Assembly: GCF_013705725.1 (NCBI RefSeq)
Contig: NZ_CP055481.1
Coordinates: 6,076,001-6,140,000, forward strand
DNA length: 64,000 nucleotides
Origin: Klebsiella sp. RHBSTW-00484
GTDB taxonomy: Bacteria; Pseudomonadota; Gammaproteobacteria; Enterobacterales; Enterobacteriaceae
Reading direction: 5' to 3'
The notes beneath the pieces are model-generated. The model saw only the letters and a list, made by a program, of their open reading frames with translations, did not search any database and was not told the origin of the DNA. How positions within the stretch are numbered: position 1 is the stretch's first letter; every line of letters begins with the position of its first letter. Position numbers and translations under genes: made by a program. Shown here piece by piece: positions 23,207 to 35,628 of this stretch.

Positions 23207-24307
23207 ATGACCCCCGAACACCTTCCTACCGAACAATATGAAGCGCAGCTGGCAGAAAAAGTCGTCCGTTTGCAGAAAATGATGGCCCCTTTTGCCACCC
23301 CGGTTCCGGAAGTGTTTCGTTCACCGGTCAGCCACTATCGTATGCGCGCAGAATTCCGCATCTGGCACGATGGCGATGACCTGTACCACATCATGTTTGA
23401 TCCGCAGACCAAATCCCGTATTCGCGTCGATACCTTCCCGACGGCCAGCGAACTGATTAATCAGCTGATGACCGCCGTAATTGAGGGCGTGCGCGACAAT
23501 CCGGTGCTACGCCATAAGCTGTTCCAGGTCGATTATCTGACCACGATGAGCAATCAGGCCATCGTGTCGCTGCTGTACCATAAAAAGCTCGACGACGAGT
23601 GGCGTCAGCAAGCAGAAATCTTCCGCGATGCGCTACGCGCGCAAAATCTGAACATGCATCTGATTGGCCGCGCGACTAAGACAAAAATCGAGCTGGATCA
23701 GGACTATATAGATGAGCGTCTGCCGGTCTGCGGGCGTGAAATGGTCTATCGCCAGGTTGAGAATAGCTTCACCCAGCCAAACGCGGCGATGAACATTCAG
23801 ATGCTGGAATGGGCGGTCGAATCAACTAAAGGCGCAACCGGTGATTTGCTTGAGCTGTACTGCGGTAACGGCAACTTTTCTCTGGCGCTGGCGCGGAATT
23901 TCGAACGCGTGCTGGCAACGGAAATTGCCAAACCGTCCGTGGCGGCGGCGCAATACAACATTGCGGCTAACCATATTGATAACGTGCAGATTATCCGTAT
24001 GGCGGCAGAAGAGTTCACCCAGGCGATGAACGGCGTGCGGGAGTTTAACCGTCTGCAAGGCATTGATCTGAAAAGCTATCAGTGTGAGACGATTTTTGTC
24101 GATCCACCGCGCAGCGGGCTGGATAGTGAAACGGAGAAAATGGTACAAGCCTATCCGCAGATTTTGTATATCTCCTGCAATCCAGAAACCTTATGCAAGA
24201 ACCTGGAAACGCTCAACGAGACGCACGAAGTCACACGCCTGGCGCTGTTCGATCAGTTCCCATATACCCATCATATGGAATGCGGCGTACTGTTAACGAA
24301 GAAGTAG
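23207..24307 (+). CDS. trmA: tRNA (uracil-5-)-methyltransferase
   Basis: Makes m5U54 in the T-loop of tRNAs and also methylates tmRNA. 366 residues, as in E. coli. SAM-binding [15 protein letters not shown] (about residue 213), FVDPPRSG, the catalytic cysteine in ISCNPETL (about 324) and the C-terminal base Glu in [11 protein letters not shown] are all present. It diverges from btuB. Confidence 0.98.
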   Translation: MTPEHLPTEQYEAQLAEKVVRLQKMMAPFATPVPEVFRSPVSHYRMRAEFRIWHDGDDLYHIMFDPQTKSRIRVDTFPTASELINQLMTAVIEGVRDNPVLRHKLFQVDYLTTMSNQAIVSLLYHKKLDDEWRQQAEIFRDALRAQNLNMHLIGRATKTKIELDQDYIDERLPVCGREMVYRQVENSFTQPNAAMNIQMLEWAVESTKGATGDLLELYCGNGNFSLALARNFERVLATEIAKPSVAAAQYNIAANHIDNVQIIRMAAEEFTQAMNGVREFNRLQGIDLKSYQCETIFVDPPRSGLDSETEKMVQAYPQILYISCNPETLCKNLETLNETHEVTRLALFDQFPYTHHMECGVLLTKK

Positions 24308-24317
24308 ATGTCAGTAA

Positions 24318-24341
24318 CCCGGCAACATCATGGTTGCCGGG
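24318..24341. terminator. Hairpin between converging trmA and yijD
   Basis: Perfect 9-bp stem CCCGGCAAC (24318-24326) and GTTGCCGGG (24333-24341). There is no clear U-run on either side, so it may be only a weak terminator or an RNA stabilising hairpin. Confidence 0.4.
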
Positions 24342-24355
24342 AAAATTCAGCAGAA

Positions 24356-24715
24356 TTACTCCGCAACCGCACTCTTACGGTTACGCACCTTGTAGCCGAT
24401 CCAGAACACCATAATCACCGACAGTACGGCCGGGAAGAAGTTAGAACCGATGTCCGGATATTCCGCACGCACCACGGTGCTATAAAGCAGCACGCCAAGA
24501 ATGAAACACGCAGCGGCCAGCCCCGGTAACCCCACGGGCATACTGCGGTTTTGATAGCGCTGATGCAGACAGTAAACCGTCAGCACTAACGATAAAATCG
24601 GGAAAACAGAAAATGAGACTACTGAGCTGAACAGCGCAGCGAAGGTTCCATTAATGGATAACCCTGCGATAAGCGCCAGCAGCAGCGTACCTTTATCTTG
24701 AACTGAGTGTTTCAT
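24356..24715 (-). CDS. yijD: YijD inner membrane protein
   Basis: A 119-residue protein with about four hydrophobic segments ([65 protein letters not shown]). Matches E. coli YijD, function unknown. Its ATG overlaps the fabR stop by 4 bp, so it is translated with the fatty-acid regulator and may be linked to membrane lipid state; that link is an inference from operon structure only. Confidence 0.93.
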   Translation of the reverse strand: MKHSVQDKGTLLLALIAGLSINGTFAALFSSVVSFSVFPILSLVLTVYCLHQRYQNRSMPVGLPGLAAACFILGVLLYSTVVRAEYPDIGSNFFPAVLSVIMVFWIGYKVRNRKSAVAE

Positions 24716-25362
24716 TGCTCGTCCTTCACGTTATTCGGAATGATTTGATTTTTTTCTTGTTCACGGCGATACCAATAATACGCGCCTTTCGAGATCATTC
24801 TGAGCTGGAGTACCAGTCGCTCTTCAAGCTGTCGACGCAATTCCGGGCTTACATCCAGAGCCTCGGCGCCAGCGCTAAATACGATGGTGACCATAGCTTC
24901 AGCCTGCGCTTCAGTAAAGGCGCGCGGCATGTGGTTTTCGATTTCTAAATAGTCAGCAAGTTCCGCGATAAAATGCTGAATTTCGCGGGCGACTGCGGCA
25001 CGAAACGCGGCGGACGTACCGGAGCGCTCACGCAACAGCAGACGGAAGGCATTTGGGTTATTGCCGATGAACTCCATAAAGGTAGAAACAGAAGTGCGAA
25101 TCACACTGCCGCCTTTAGCAATACGCTGTCGCGCCTGGCGCATCAGCTGGCGTAGCATAAGCCCGCTTTCATCTACCATCGTCAGACCGAGTTCATCGAC
25201 GTCACGAAAATGTCGATAGAAGGACGTCGGGGCAATCCCCGCTTCCCGCGCAACTTCACGCAGGCTCAAGCTGGCAAAACTCCGTTCAGCACTTAGCTGG
25301 CTAAATGCGGCTTCCACCAGCGAACGCCGGGTTTTTTCTTTTTGTTGCGCTCTTACGCCCAT
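24712..25362 (-). CDS. fabR: TetR-type repressor of unsaturated fatty acid synthesis
   Basis: Represses fabA and fabB in response to the unsaturated/saturated acyl-ACP or acyl-CoA ratio. An N-terminal TetR helix-turn-helix carries [20 protein letters not shown] (residues about 33-52). The ATG at 25362 ([13 protein letters not shown]) matches the accepted E. coli start; a GTG one codon upstream is in frame. 216 residues. Co-transcribed with yijD and divergent from sthA. Confidence 0.96.
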   Translation of the reverse strand: MGVRAQQKEKTRRSLVEAAFSQLSAERSFASLSLREVAREAGIAPTSFYRHFRDVDELGLTMVDESGLMLRQLMRQARQRIAKGGSVIRTSVSTFMEFIGNNPNAFRLLLRERSGTSAAFRAAVAREIQHFIAELADYLEIENHMPRAFTEAQAEAMVTIVFSAGAEALDVSPELRRQLEERLVLQLRMISKGAYYWYRREQEKNQIIPNNVKDEQ

Positions 25363-25561
25363 CACGTTGTCTGAATCCTTCCAAAGGCCCTGACGGCACT
25401 ATACCAGAGATTAGAACTAATCGGTTTACACTGGATTGTGAATGATTGTTTACGAGCTGTTTCTGCTTTTATGACGCAAAAAAGCACAACGATAATTGGG
25501 TTAAAGCCCACCGAATGTTATCATCGTGTTTATTTTATGTATAAAACAGGTGAGTAATGCC

Positions 25562-26962
25562 ATGCCACACTCTTGGGATTATGATGCAATTGTGATTGGT
25601 TCAGGCCCTGGCGGAGAAGGTGCTGCTATGGGGCTGGTGAAACAGGGAGCACGCGTTGCCGTCATTGAGCGCTACCATAACGTCGGCGGCGGTTGTACCC
25701 ACTGGGGCACCATCCCATCGAAAGCCCTCCGCCATGCCGTTAGCCGTATTATCGAATTTAACCAGAACCCTCTCTACAGCGACCATTCCCGTCTTCTTCG
25801 TTCTTCCTTCGCCGACATTCTGAACCATGCCGACAGCGTCATTAACCAGCAAACCCACATGCGTCAGGGTTTCTATGAGCGCAACCACTGTGAAATACTG
25901 CAGGGCAATGCGCACTTTGTCGATGAACACACGCTTGCGCTTGAATGCCATGACGGCACCGTTGAAACGGTCACGGCGGAAAAATTCGTCATTGCCTGCG
26001 GTTCACGTCCCTACCACCCTGCGGATGTCGATTTCTCACACCCGCGCGTTTATGACAGCGATTCGATCCTCAGCCTGCACCATGAACCACGGCATGTGAT
26101 CATCTATGGCGCCGGAGTGATCGGCTGCGAATATGCATCGATCTTCCGCGGTATGGAAGTCAAAGTCGATCTGATCAACACCCGCGATCGCCTGCTGGCG
26201 TTCCTCGATCAAGAAATGTCCGACTCGCTCTCCTATCACTTCTGGAACAGCGGCGTGGTGATTCGTCACAATGAAGAGTACGAGAAAATTGAAGGTGTTG
26301 ACGACGGCGTCATCATGCATCTGAAATCCGGCAAAAAGTTGAAAGCGGACTGCCTGCTGTATGCCAACGGCCGCACCGGGAATACCGACTCGCTGGCGCT
26401 GGAAAACATCGGCCTGCAAACCGATAGCCGCGGTCAGTTGAAGGTCAACAGTATGTATCAAACCGCCCTGCCGCATATTTATGCCGTAGGCGATGTGATT
26501 GGCTATCCGAGCCTGGCATCCGCCGCTTACGATCAGGGGCGTATCGCTGCCCAGGCGCTGGTCAAAGGTGAAGCCTCCGCGCATTTAATTGAAGATATCC
26601 CTACCGGGATTTACACCATTCCGGAAATCAGCTCCGTCGGCAAAACCGAACAGCAGCTCACGTCCATGAAGGTGCCTTATGAGGTGGGACGCGCGCAGTT
26701 CAAACATCTGGCGCGAGCGCAAATTGTCGGCATGAGCGTTGGGACGCTAAAGATCCTGTTTCATCGCGAGACGAAAGAGATCCTCGGCATTCATTGCTTT
26801 GGCGAGCGCGCGGCAGAAATTATTCACATAGGCCAGGCGATTATGGAGCAGAAAGGTGGTGGTAACACCATTGAGTACTTCGTTAACACCACCTTTAACT
26901 ACCCGACAATGGCAGAAGCCTATCGGGTAGCCGCGTTGAATGGCTTAAACCGCCTGTTTTAA
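25562..26962 (+). CDS. sthA: Soluble pyridine nucleotide transhydrogenase
   Basis: FAD enzyme that mainly reoxidises NADPH with NAD+. The start [18 protein letters not shown] at 25562 gives 466 residues, as in E. coli, with AGGTGAG upstream; the frame runs 12 codons further without a credible start. FAD-binding [10 protein letters not shown] is at the N-terminus and the NAD-binding [10 protein letters not shown] near residue 180. The disulfide motif is reduced to [13 protein letters not shown], with Thr in place of the second cysteine, typical of this family. Its last 18 bp overlap the 3' end of oxyR on the other strand. Confidence 0.97.
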   Translation: MPHSWDYDAIVIGSGPGGEGAAMGLVKQGARVAVIERYHNVGGGCTHWGTIPSKALRHAVSRIIEFNQNPLYSDHSRLLRSSFADILNHADSVINQQTHMRQGFYERNHCEILQGNAHFVDEHTLALECHDGTVETVTAEKFVIACGSRPYHPADVDFSHPRVYDSDSILSLHHEPRHVIIYGAGVIGCEYASIFRGMEVKVDLINTRDRLLAFLDQEMSDSLSYHFWNSGVVIRHNEEYEKIEGVDDGVIMHLKSGKKLKADCLLYANGRTGNTDSLALENIGLQTDSRGQLKVNSMYQTALPHIYAVGDVIGYPSLASAAYDQGRIAAQALVKGEASAHLIEDIPTGIYTIPEISSVGKTEQQLTSMKVPYEVGRAQFKHLARAQIVGMSVGTLKILFHRETKEILGIHCFGERAAEIIHIGQAIMEQKGGGNTIEYFVNTTFNYPTMAEAYRVAALNGLNRLF

Positions 26963-27862
26963 CGCTGTATCAAAATGGCCATCCATCTTACCGCGGATGG
27001 CCTCCGCCAGATGTTCATAGCGGCTACGCAGCGGCGAACCAGGACGATAAACCAGCCCGACGGTACGCCGTGGTTCCGGCTTAATGCACGGTACATAGAC
27101 GACACCATCGCGTTTTCTTTCCTGCGGCACGGCAAGGGCAGGCAGCAGGGTTATACCGCTACCGGCAGCAACCATGTTACGCAGCGTTTCGAGACTGGTC
27201 GCCCGAAAATGGGTATCTTCATCAGCACCAGCTTCAAAACAAAAACCCATCGCCTGATCGCGCAGACAGTGACCATCTTCCAGCATCAGCAGCTTTTCCC
27301 CAGCCAGTTCCGACATCGGCACACGGTCACGGTTCGCCCATGGGTGATCTTCGTAGATAGCCAGCAGCATCGGCTCATCAAATAGCGGTACCTCAATAAA
27401 GGCTTCGCTCTCTTTGACCAATGCCAGAATCGCGCAGTCGAGCTTACCGCTGTCGAGTTGCGCCAGCAGCTGATGGGTTTGCGCTTCATGCAGATACATT
27501 TCCAGCTTTGGAAAGGTCTGGTGCAGCATCGGGATAATCAGTGGCAACAGATAAGGCCCAATTGTCGGGATCAGGCCAATATGCAGCGGCCCGGACATGG
27601 ACTCTCCCTGTTGGCTTGCCATTTCCTTGAGCACTTTGACTTCGCGTAACACAGTACGCGCCTGGTCCACCAGCAACAGCCCGGCCTGGGTGAACAGAAC
27701 CTTACGACTGGTGCGCTCCAGCAACATGACGCCAAGCTCATCCTCCAGCTTACGGATTTGTCCGCTGAGAGTGGGTTGGCTAACGTGGCAGGAGTCTGCC
27801 GCACGCCGGAATTGGCGATGTTCGGCTAGCGCTACCAGGTATTCAAGATCGCGAATATTCAT
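26945..27862 (-). CDS. oxyR: Peroxide-sensing LysR regulator OxyR
   Basis: 305 residues, full length. LysR helix-turn-helix at the N-terminus ([21 protein letters not shown]). The redox cysteines are present in [12 protein letters not shown], corresponding to C199 and C208, which form the activating disulfide on H2O2 exposure. It is divergent from the OxyS RNA gene, as in E. coli. The katG target, which sits near metF in E. coli, is not in this window. Confidence 0.97.
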   Translation of the reverse strand: MNIRDLEYLVALAEHRQFRRAADSCHVSQPTLSGQIRKLEDELGVMLLERTSRKVLFTQAGLLLVDQARTVLREVKVLKEMASQQGESMSGPLHIGLIPTIGPYLLPLIIPMLHQTFPKLEMYLHEAQTHQLLAQLDSGKLDCAILALVKESEAFIEVPLFDEPMLLAIYEDHPWANRDRVPMSELAGEKLLMLEDGHCLRDQAMGFCFEAGADEDTHFRATSLETLRNMVAAGSGITLLPALAVPQERKRDGVVYVPCIKPEPRRTVGLVYRPGSPLRSRYEHLAEAIRGKMDGHFDTALKQAV

Positions 27863-27956
27863 TATTCATCCTCCATTGCCACGATAGTCCATGGCGATAG
27901 ATAGAATAGCAATGAACGATTATCCCTATCAAGGATTCTGTTCAATAATAAACCCA

Positions 27957-28060
27957 GAAACGAGGCAAACCTCTGAAATTCATTGAGCTGCCTCATAGAT
28001 TCTCTACCCGGATAACTAAAGCCAACGTGAACTTTTGCGGACCTTGTGTCCGCTTTTTTT
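27957..28060 (+). ncRNA. oxyS: OxyS small RNA
   Basis: Starts GAAACGAGG, contains the highly conserved GATAACTAAAGCCAACGTGA and ends with a terminator hairpin GCGGACCTTGTGTCCGC followed by U8. This matches E. coli OxyS in position, strand and linker and terminator sequence. The first stem-loop has diverged. The region between oxyR and OxyS (about 27900-27945) carries the OxyR-binding sequence with GAACGATTATCCCTATC, as in E. coli. OxyS is an Hfq RNA induced by peroxide that represses targets such as fhlA and nusG. Confidence 0.93.
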
Positions 28061-28065
28061 TGCAT

Positions 28066-28092
28066 AAAAAAAGCCCGGGCATGACCCGAGCT
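28066..28092 (-). terminator. Terminator of the argCBH operon
   Basis: On the minus strand GCTCGGGTCATGCCCGGGC folds into a 7-bp stem (one G-U pair) and is followed by U7. It lies 39 bp after the argH stop and faces the OxyS terminator. Confidence 0.85.
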
Positions 28093-28130
28093 CTATTTAT
28101 TCACCGACTCAACATCGGCGTGGCTGGCGT

Positions 28131-29504
28131 TTAGATCAGACGCTGTTTGGCATCAGCAATAGCCTGCGCAACCTGCTGTGGCGAAACACCACCTTTAGCC
28201 GCTCGCTTATCAAGGCACGATTGCAACGACAGAATCGGATAGACGTCATCGGCGATCACGCTGCTGAATTTCTGCAAATCGACCAGAGACAGATCTTCTA
28301 ACGGTTTGCCCTGGGCGATGGCTTCGACCACCGCTTCACCGACAATATGGTGCGCTTCACGGAACGGTACGCCTTTGGCGACCAGATAATCCGCCAGCTC
28401 GGTCGCGTTCGCATAACCCTGTTGCGCGGCTTCTTCACAACGCGGGCGTTTCACCTGAATACCATCAAGTACCAGCGCCGCCATATGCAGGCAGTCCAGC
28501 CAGGTATCCAGCGCATCGAACAGCCCTTCTTTGTCTTCCTGCATGTCTTTGTTATATGCCAGCGGCAGACCTTTCAGGGTCATCATCATGCCGGTCAGCG
28601 CGCCCTGTACGCGGCCACATTTACCGCGGATCAGCTCCAGCGCGTCCGGGTTTTTCTTCTGCGGCATTAACGATGAGCCGGAAGTGACGCGATCGGACAG
28701 CTCGACAAATCCTGCTTCACCGGTATTAAAGAAAATCAGGTCTTCTGCAAAACGGGACAAATGCACCATGCCGATAGAAGCATCGGACAACAGTTCCAGG
28801 ACATGATCGCGGTCAGAGACGCTATCCAGGCTGTTACGAGTGGCTGAAGCAAAGCCCAGCCAGCCAGCCAGCTGTTCCCGATCGATTTCATAGGCCGTGC
28901 CCGCCAACGCGCCGCAGCCCAGCGGGCTGACGTCCAGACGCTTCAACGCATCCTGCAGACGGCTTTCGTCACGCGCCAGCATTTCGACGTAGGCCAGACA
29001 CCAGTGAGCGAAAGTCACCGGCTGCGCGCGCTGCAGGTGGGTATAACCCGGCATCACTGCGTCCTGATTGTTCTGCGCCGTTTCCACCAGCGCGCTTTGC
29101 AGCTGACGATTCGCCGACAGTAGTTCCACCACGGTATCTTTACACCACAGCTTCAGGTCGGTCGCGACCTGGTCGTTACGGCTGCGCCCGGTGTGTAGCT
29201 TTTTGCCCAACTGACCGACCTTGTCGATCAGCTTGCCTTCAACCCAGCTGTGAATATCTTCCGCATCGCTTTCGAGGATCTGTTGCGGGTTAGACCGCAC
29301 TTCTTCCAGCAGAATATTCAGCGCATCTTCCAGTTGCAACTGTTCATCAGCGGTCAATACGCCAACCGTCACCAGCGCTTTGGACCAGGCAACAGAGCCA
29401 ACGATATCCTGCTCCGCCAGGCGATAGTCAAAGCGCAAAGAGTCGTTGAACTGTTTGAACCGCTGATCCGCTGCCTGAGTAAAACGCCCGCCCCAAAGTG
29501 CCAT
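28131..29504 (-). CDS. argH: Argininosuccinate lyase
   Basis: Last step of arginine synthesis: cleaves argininosuccinate to arginine and fumarate. 457 residues. The fumarase/ASL signature [12 protein letters not shown], with the catalytic serine loop, is near residue 280; an earlier conserved [12 protein letters not shown] is also clear. Third gene of argCBH, separated from argB by a REP-containing 90-bp gap. Confidence 0.98.
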   Translation of the reverse strand: MALWGGRFTQAADQRFKQFNDSLRFDYRLAEQDIVGSVAWSKALVTVGVLTADEQLQLEDALNILLEEVRSNPQQILESDAEDIHSWVEGKLIDKVGQLGKKLHTGRSRNDQVATDLKLWCKDTVVELLSANRQLQSALVETAQNNQDAVMPGYTHLQRAQPVTFAHWCLAYVEMLARDESRLQDALKRLDVSPLGCGALAGTAYEIDREQLAGWLGFASATRNSLDSVSDRDHVLELLSDASIGMVHLSRFAEDLIFFNTGEAGFVELSDRVTSGSSLMPQKKNPDALELIRGKCGRVQGALTGMMMTLKGLPLAYNKDMQEDKEGLFDALDTWLDCLHMAALVLDGIQVKRPRCEEAAQQGYANATELADYLVAKGVPFREAHHIVGEAVVEAIAQGKPLEDLSLVDLQKFSSVIADDVYPILSLQSCLDKRAAKGGVSPQQVAQAIADAKQRLI

Positions 29505-29526
29505 AACATGCTTCCTTTATTCGTTA

Positions 29527-29588
29527 GTTCCGCCGGATTACCCGGCCTACAGTCTTGTAGGCCCGGCAAGCAAAGCGCCGCCGGGCAT
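29527..29588. repeat. REP/BIME element between argB and argH
   Basis: CGCCGGATTACCCGGCCTACAG is followed by an inverted copy with GTAGGCCCGGCAAGC and GCGCCGCCGGGC. These are the standard enterobacterial REP half-sites. Such elements stabilise upstream mRNA or bind gyrase/IHF, and here could set different argB and argH levels. Confidence 0.85.
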
Positions 29589-29594
29589 AAAATA

Positions 29595-30371
29595 TTAAGC
29601 CAGAATACGTGTACCGATCGATGTTCCGTTAAACAGCGCTGGCAGCTGTTCAGCATGACGCCAGGAGGCAATATCCACCGGGCGACCTAACGTGCGTGCC
29701 GCATCCAGAGCCGCATTCACTTTGACGATCATCCCGTCGGTGATAATGCCCTGCTCAATCAACTGCTCTGCTTTCGCCGCAGTCATCTCGGCAATACGCT
29801 GACCTTTGCCGTCAAGAATACCGCTTACATCCGACAGCAGAATCAGGTCTGCGCCAAGCGTTGCCGCCAGTGCGGTAGCCGCCTGGTCAGCGTTGACGTT
29901 CATCAGTTGGCCTTCATCGGTGACACCGATAGAGCTGACGACCGGCAGGTAACCGCCAGCCAACAGCGTGTTAATCAGGGCCGGGGAACCCGGCTGTGCA
30001 AGCCCCACATGGCCCAGTGCGGCGTCAAGTTGAGTCACCTTAACGCTGTCGCCATCACCAAGGAATAGTCCAACGGAAGCCAGGCCGTGTTTTTTCGCCC
30101 ACGCCAGCAGCGTTTTATTGGCAGTCCCCGCCAGCGCACCGGTGATAATGTCGATTTGATCCGCAGGGGTCACTCGCAGACCGTTTTTCTTGTTCACTGG
30201 CAGATTAAGCTGCTTCATCAGCTCATCCACTACGCAGCCGCCGCCGTGGACAATAATCAGCGGACGCTGGTGCGTCTCGCGATAATTCACCAGCGCGGTA
30301 AACAGGCGCTCCAACGCTTCTTCACTATCCAGCAGGACGCCGCCGAGTTTGATAATTAAAGGATTCATCAT
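29595..30371 (-). CDS. argB: Acetylglutamate kinase
   Basis: Phosphorylates N-acetylglutamate in arginine synthesis. From ATG 30371 ([20 protein letters not shown]) it is 258 residues, as in E. coli; one more Met codon precedes it. The amino-acid kinase glycine motifs IIKLGG and [10 protein letters not shown], and the ATP-binding [13 protein letters not shown], are visible. 6 bp after the argC stop. Confidence 0.97.
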   Translation of the reverse strand: MMNPLIIKLGGVLLDSEEALERLFTALVNYRETHQRPLIIVHGGGCVVDELMKQLNLPVNKKNGLRVTPADQIDIITGALAGTANKTLLAWAKKHGLASVGLFLGDGDSVKVTQLDAALGHVGLAQPGSPALINTLLAGGYLPVVSSIGVTDEGQLMNVNADQAATALAATLGADLILLSDVSGILDGKGQRIAEMTAAKAEQLIEQGIITDGMIVKVNAALDAARTLGRPVDIASWRHAEQLPALFNGTSIGTRILA

Positions 30372-30377
30372 CACACC

Positions 30378-31382
30378 TTAAATAAGAGACTGCGTCTCAG
30401 CGAAGCCGAAACGGATATTTGCACACTGCACGGCCTGGGCCGCGGCGCCTTTCAGCAGATTATCTTCCGCCGCTACGACGATGATATGTTCATCCTGGAC
30501 CGCAAAACCGATATCACAGAATGGCAGACCCACGACATTTTTCAATGCGGGCATACCTTTATCATATAAACGCACCAGCGGTTTGTTCGCATAGGCCTGC
30601 TGGAACACCGCCGCCACCTGCTCTTTGCTCACGCCAGGCTTCAGGCGGCAGGTGATGGTTTCCAGAATCCCACGCTTAAAGTTGCCCAGATGCGGGGTAA
30701 AAATAACGTCCGCACCCAGATGAGTGGATATTTCAGGGTGATGGCGGTGGTTGAAGACGCCATAGGGCTGCAGGCTGACTTCACAGAAGCTGTTGCCGAT
30801 GGAAGCCTTACGCCCGGCACCGCTAACGCCGCTGGTCGCATTGATCACCGGCCACTGGTTAAGATCCAACAGGTCCGCGTCGATCAGCGGTTTCAACGAC
30901 AGCTGGGCCGCCGTCGGGTAGCAACCCGGCACCGCAATCAGATTCGCCTCTTTCAGCTTATCGACACTCCACTCGGCCAGGCCGTAAACCGCCTGCTCCA
31001 GCAGCTCAGGGTGCTGGTGAGTGAAACCATAATATTTTTCGTAGAAAGCGCCATCGTTAACGCGGAACGCCCCGGAAAGATCGAACACCACGCAACCCGC
31101 CGCGAGAAACTGCGGCGCCAGGTCATGGCTCACTTCGTGGGCGGTAGCGAGAAAAACGATATCGACCCCAGCGCTAAACTCGCTAATATCGGACATTGGC
31201 TGCAGCGGCAGATCAACAATCCCTTTTAGCTGCGGATGCAAATCGGAAACTAATTTTCCCGCATCATTGCTTTGCGCGGAGACCGTCAAAGCGGTTATGG
31301 TCATATGAGGATGGCGATTTACATAGGCCACTAGCTCTGCGCCGGCATAACCGCTGGCGCCCACAATCAGCGTGTTCAACAT
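30378..31382 (-). CDS. argC: N-acetyl-gamma-glutamyl-phosphate reductase
   Basis: NADPH-dependent reduction of acetylglutamyl phosphate. 334 residues. The Rossmann motif [10 protein letters not shown] is at the N-terminus and the catalytic cysteine is in [13 protein letters not shown] (about residue 154). First gene of argCBH, divergent from argE across 184 bp that hold the ARG boxes. Confidence 0.98.
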   Translation of the reverse strand: MLNTLIVGASGYAGAELVAYVNRHPHMTITALTVSAQSNDAGKLVSDLHPQLKGIVDLPLQPMSDISEFSAGVDIVFLATAHEVSHDLAPQFLAAGCVVFDLSGAFRVNDGAFYEKYYGFTHQHPELLEQAVYGLAEWSVDKLKEANLIAVPGCYPTAAQLSLKPLIDADLLDLNQWPVINATSGVSGAGRKASIGNSFCEVSLQPYGVFNHRHHPEISTHLGADVIFTPHLGNFKRGILETITCRLKPGVSKEQVAAVFQQAYANKPLVRLYDKGMPALKNVVGLPFCDIGFAVQDEHIIVVAAEDNLLKGAAAQAVQCANIRFGFAETQSLI

Positions 31383-31501
31383 TGGGGCTTTTCACCTTCT
31401 TGCTTACGTATATTTGCTCTGGAAGACCGTTGCCTTCCCCACCCTGTTAAGCCGTAAGAACATCATCCCTACATTAAATAGGTTTTCTTAGGCTCAGCGA
31501 T

Positions 31502-31540
31502 AATGTATTTTTATTCACAAATAATGCATGAATATTGATA
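31502..31540. promoter_or_regulatory. Tandem ARG boxes (ArgR operator) between argC and argE
   Basis: Two 18-bp boxes, AATGTATTTTTATTCACA (31502-31519) and AATGCATGAATATTGATA (31523-31540), separated by 3 bp, each fitting the ArgR consensus AATGAATAATTATTCATT. ArgR-arginine bound here represses both divergent operons, as in E. coli. Confidence 0.9.
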
Positions 31541-31566
31541 CTATCATGACCCGAGGTGTGTCAACA

Positions 31567-32718
31567 ATGAAAAACAATTTACCGCCCTTTATCGAGATTT
31601 ACCGCGCGTTGATCGCCACACCTTCCATCAGCGCAACCGAAGAGGCGCTGGATCAAAGCAATGAGTCTTTAATCAATTTACTGGCAGGCTGGTTCCGCGA
31701 TATTGGCTTTAACGTTGAAGTTCAGCCAGTGCCGGGTACACGCAATAAATTCAACCTGCTGGCCAGTACCGGCAACGGTGCTGGCGGCCTGCTGCTAGCC
31801 GGGCATACTGATACCGTCCCGTTTGATGATGGTCGCTGGACTCGCGACCCCTTCACCCTGACCGAGCACGACAACAAACTTTACGGCCTTGGCACCGCGG
31901 ATATGAAAGGCTTCTTCGCTTTTATTCTCGATGCTTTGCGCGATGTTGATGTGACTAAGTTGAAAAAACCGCTCTATATTCTGGCAACTGCCGATGAAGA
32001 AACCAGTATGGCCGGTGCCCGCTACTTTGCCGAAACTACCCAGCTGCGACCGGATTGCGCCATTATCGGCGAACCTACGTCACTGCAGCCGGTACGTGCG
32101 CACAAAGGCCACATGTCCAACGCGGTTCGCGTCCAGGGGCAATCCGGCCACTCCAGCGACCCGGCACGCGGCGTCAACGCCATTGAGCTGATGCACGATG
32201 CCATTGGTCGCATCATGCAGCTGCGCGACGACTTAAAAGAGCGTTATCACTACGCTGCGTTTACCGTCCCGTACCCCACACTTAACCTCGGAGCGATTCA
32301 CGGCGGCGATGCCTCCAACCGCATTTGTGCCTGCTGCGAACTGCATATGGATATTCGCCCGCTGCCGGGTATGACGCTCAACGATCTTAACGGACTCCTT
32401 GAAGAAGCGCTGGCACCGGTAAGCGAACGCTGGCCCGGGCGTCTGACCGTTTCCGAACTGCATCCGCCGATCCCCGGCTATGAATGCCCGCCGGACCATA
32501 AACTGGTTGCGGTTGTCGAAAAGCTGCTCGGCGCGCAAACCGAAGTCGTGAACTACTGCACCGAAGCGCCATTTATTCAGACCCTCTGCCCAACGCTGGT
32601 ATTAGGCCCTGGCTCCATCAATCAGGCCCACCAGCCGGATGAGTACCTGGAAACGCGCTTTATTAAGCCGACTCGTGAGCTTATCACTCAGGTGGTCCAC
32701 CATTTTTGCTGGCATTAA
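31567..32718 (+). CDS. argE: Acetylornithine deacetylase
   Basis: Zn/Co-dependent M20 hydrolase that makes ornithine from N-acetylornithine. The start [16 protein letters not shown] at 31567 matches E. coli (383 residues), with GAGGTG upstream; the frame extends 13 codons into the ARG box region. Metal ligands are visible in [16 protein letters not shown] and [10 protein letters not shown], and the C-terminal His in [12 protein letters not shown]. Confidence 0.97.
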   Translation: MKNNLPPFIEIYRALIATPSISATEEALDQSNESLINLLAGWFRDIGFNVEVQPVPGTRNKFNLLASTGNGAGGLLLAGHTDTVPFDDGRWTRDPFTLTEHDNKLYGLGTADMKGFFAFILDALRDVDVTKLKKPLYILATADEETSMAGARYFAETTQLRPDCAIIGEPTSLQPVRAHKGHMSNAVRVQGQSGHSSDPARGVNAIELMHDAIGRIMQLRDDLKERYHYAAFTVPYPTLNLGAIHGGDASNRICACCELHMDIRPLPGMTLNDLNGLLEEALAPVSERWPGRLTVSELHPPIPGYECPPDHKLVAVVEKLLGAQTEVVNYCTEAPFIQTLCPTLVLGPGSINQAHQPDEYLETRFIKPTRELITQVVHHFCWH

Positions 32719-32974
32719 AAATACGCATTCTTCCGCTCTTTTGTATCAGGGCGGGAGAGTGACAATTATCACACTTTCATAAGCAACACTTATCAAGCGA
32801 CCTCTGAGTTAAATTTCGCAAATTGCCGCTATTTATTCGTTTGCTGAAGCGATTTCGCAACAATTGACGTGGGGGTTTTTACGTGGCTTTATAAAAGACG
32901 GTTGCTTATCCACTGCTCAAATTATCGAGCGCCGGATATAACAAAATAAAATGAGATGGGGTGTCTGGGGTAAC

Positions 32975-35626
32975 ATGAACGAACAATATTCCGCTTTGCG
33001 TAGTAATGTCAGTATGCTCGGTAAGGTGCTGGGCGACACCATCAAGGATGCGCTGGGAGAAAACATTCTTGATCGTGTCGAAACTATCCGTAAGTTGTCC
33101 AAATCTTCTCGCGCAGGCAATGAAGCCAACCGCCAGGAACTGCTCACCACGTTGCAAAACTTGTCCAACGACGAGCTGCTGCCGGTGGCGCGCGCCTTCA
33201 GCCAGTTTCTGAACCTGGCGAATACCGCTGAGCAATACCACAGCATTTCGCCAAAGGGCGAAGCGGCTAGCAATCCGGAAGTGATTGCTCGTACCCTGAG
33301 AAAGCTCAAAGACCAACCCAATCTCAACGAAGACATTATTAAAAAAGCGGTGGAGTCCCTGTCTCTGGAGTTGGTTTTAACCGCTCATCCAACCGAGATC
33401 ACCCGCCGTACCCTGATCCACAAGATGGGTGAAATCAACAACTGCCTGAAACAGCTTGATAACAACGATATCGCTGACTATGAACGTCACCAGGTGATGC
33501 GCCGTCTGCGCCAGCTGATTGCCCAGTCATGGCATACCGATGAAATCCGTAAGCACCGGCCTTCCCCGGTCGACGAAGCCAAATGGGGCTTTGCTGTTGT
33601 CGAAAATAGCCTGTGGGAAGGTGTGCCGAACTACCTGCGCGAGCTGAACGAACAGTTGGAAGATAACCTCAGCTATCGCTTACCGGTCGATTTTGTCCCG
33701 GTTCGCTTTACCTCCTGGATGGGGGGTGACCGCGACGGCAACCCAAACGTGACCGCCGATATTACCCGCCACGTCCTGCTGCTTAGCCGCTGGAAAGCGA
33801 CCGATCTGTTCCTGAAAGATATCCAGTTGCTGATTTCCGAGCTGTCGATGGTTGAGTGTACCGACGAACTGCGCGAACTGGCGGGTGCGGAAGGCGCGCA
33901 AGAACCCTATCGCTACCTGATGAAAAAACTGCGCACGCAGTTGATGGAAACACAGGCCTGGCTGGAAGCGCGCCTGAAAGGGCAGAGACTACCGAAACCA
34001 GCAGGTCTGCTCACGCAAAATGAACAGCTGTGGGAACCGCTTTACGCCTGCTATCAATCACTACAAGCCTGCGGCATGGGCATCATCGCCAACGGCGAGC
34101 TGCTGGATACTCTGCGTCGCGTAAAAGCCTTTGGCGTACCGCTGGTGCGTATCGATATCCGCCAGGAAAGCACCCGTCATACCGAAGCCCTGGGCGAGAT
34201 GACCCGCTATCTCGGCATCGGCGATTATGAAAGCTGGTCGGAAGCCGACAAACAGGCCTTCCTGATCCGCGAACTGAACTCCAAACGTCCTCTGCTACCA
34301 CGTCAGTGGGAGCCGAGCGAAGAAACTCGCGAAGTGCTTGAAACCTGCAAAGTGATCGCCGAAGCACCGCGCGGTTCCATTGCTGCCTACGTGATTTCGA
34401 TGGCGAAAACGCCGTCTGACGTGCTGGCGGTACATCTGCTGCTCAAAGAGGCCGGTATCGGCTTCGCGCTGCCGGTCGCACCGCTATTCGAAACCCTGGA
34501 TGACCTGAACAACGCCGACGACGTCATGACCCAGTTGCTGAATATCGATTGGTATCGCGGCTTTATTCAGGGCAAGCAGATGGTCATGATTGGCTACTCT
34601 GACTCAGCAAAAGATGCGGGCGTAATGGCCGCATCCTGGGCGCAGTATCAGGCGCAGGATGCCTTAATCAAGACCTGCGAGAAAGCTGGTATTGAGCTGA
34701 CGCTGTTCCACGGTCGCGGCGGTTCTATCGGTCGTGGCGGTGCTCCGGCTCATGCGGCTCTGCTCTCTCAGCCTCCAGGAAGCCTGAAAGGCGGCCTGCG
34801 CGTCACTGAACAGGGCGAGATGATCCGCTTCAAATACGGCCTGCCGGAAATCACCATCAGCAGCCTGTCGCTCTACACCAGCGCGATTCTGGAAGCCAAC
34901 CTGCTGCCGCCGCCGGAGCCAAAACCGCAATGGCGAGACATCATGGCCGAGCTGTCCGACGTCTCCTGCGAGATGTACCGCGGCTACGTACGTGAAAATA
35001 AAGACTTTGTTCCTTACTTCCGCTCCGCTACGCCGGAGCAGGAACTGGGCAAACTGCCGCTGGGCTCGCGTCCGGCAAAACGTCGCCCGACCGGCGGCGT
35101 TGAGTCACTGCGTGCGATCCCGTGGATCTTCGCATGGACGCAAAATCGTCTGATGCTGCCCGCCTGGCTGGGTGCTGGTGCGGCGCTGCAAAAAGTCGTC
35201 GAAGGCGGCAAGCAGAGCGAGCTGGAAAGCATGTGTCGCGACTGGCCGTTCTTCTCTACTCGCCTCGGCATGCTGGAGATGGTCTATTCGAAAGCGGACC
35301 TGTGGCTGGCAGAATATTACGATCAGCGCCTGGTGAAACCTGAGCTGTGGAAGTTAGGTACAGAGCTGCGCGAACTGCTGTCTGCTGATATCGATGTGGT
35401 GCTGGCAATCGCCAACGATTCCCACCTGATGGCCGACCTGCCGTGGATCGCCGAGTCAATCCAGTTGCGTAACATCTATACTGACCCGCTGAACGTACTC
35501 CAGGCCGAACTGCTGCATCGTTCACGTCTGGCGGAAGAGAAAGGTGAAAAACCGGATCCTCGCGTTGAGCAAGCGCTGATGGTAACCATTGCAGGCGTTG
35601 CGGCAGGTATGCGCAACACCGGCTAA
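32975..35626 (+). CDS. ppc: Phosphoenolpyruvate carboxylase
   Basis: Anaplerotic PEP + bicarbonate to oxaloacetate. The start [15 protein letters not shown] at 32975 gives 883 residues, as in E. coli; eight earlier in-frame codons are ignored. The catalytic His is in [11 protein letters not shown] (about residue 138), and the PEP site signatures are [13 protein letters not shown] and [14 protein letters not shown]. The C-terminal [18 protein letters not shown], which forms the aspartate-inhibition site, is complete. Confidence 0.98.
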   Translation: MNEQYSALRSNVSMLGKVLGDTIKDALGENILDRVETIRKLSKSSRAGNEANRQELLTTLQNLSNDELLPVARAFSQFLNLANTAEQYHSISPKGEAASNPEVIARTLRKLKDQPNLNEDIIKKAVESLSLELVLTAHPTEITRRTLIHKMGEINNCLKQLDNNDIADYERHQVMRRLRQLIAQSWHTDEIRKHRPSPVDEAKWGFAVVENSLWEGVPNYLRELNEQLEDNLSYRLPVDFVPVRFTSWMGGDRDGNPNVTADITRHVLLLSRWKATDLFLKDIQLLISELSMVECTDELRELAGAEGAQEPYRYLMKKLRTQLMETQAWLEARLKGQRLPKPAGLLTQNEQLWEPLYACYQSLQACGMGIIANGELLDTLRRVKAFGVPLVRIDIRQESTRHTEALGEMTRYLGIGDYESWSEADKQAFLIRELNSKRPLLPRQWEPSEETREVLETCKVIAEAPRGSIAAYVISMAKTPSDVLAVHLLLKEAGIGFALPVAPLFETLDDLNNADDVMTQLLNIDWYRGFIQGKQMVMIGYSDSAKDAGVMAASWAQYQAQDALIKTCEKAGIELTLFHGRGGSIGRGGAPAHAALLSQPPGSLKGGLRVTEQGEMIRFKYGLPEITISSLSLYTSAILEANLLPPPEPKPQWRDIMAELSDVSCEMYRGYVRENKDFVPYFRSATPEQELGKLPLGSRPAKRRPTGGVESLRAIPWIFAWTQNRLMLPAWLGAGAALQKVVEGGKQSELESMCRDWPFFSTRLGMLEMVYSKADLWLAEYYDQRLVKPELWKLGTELRELLSADIDVVLAIANDSHLMADLPWIAESIQLRNIYTDPLNVLQAELLHRSRLAEEKGEKPDPRVEQALMVTIAGVAAGMRNTG

Positions 35627-35628
35627 TT

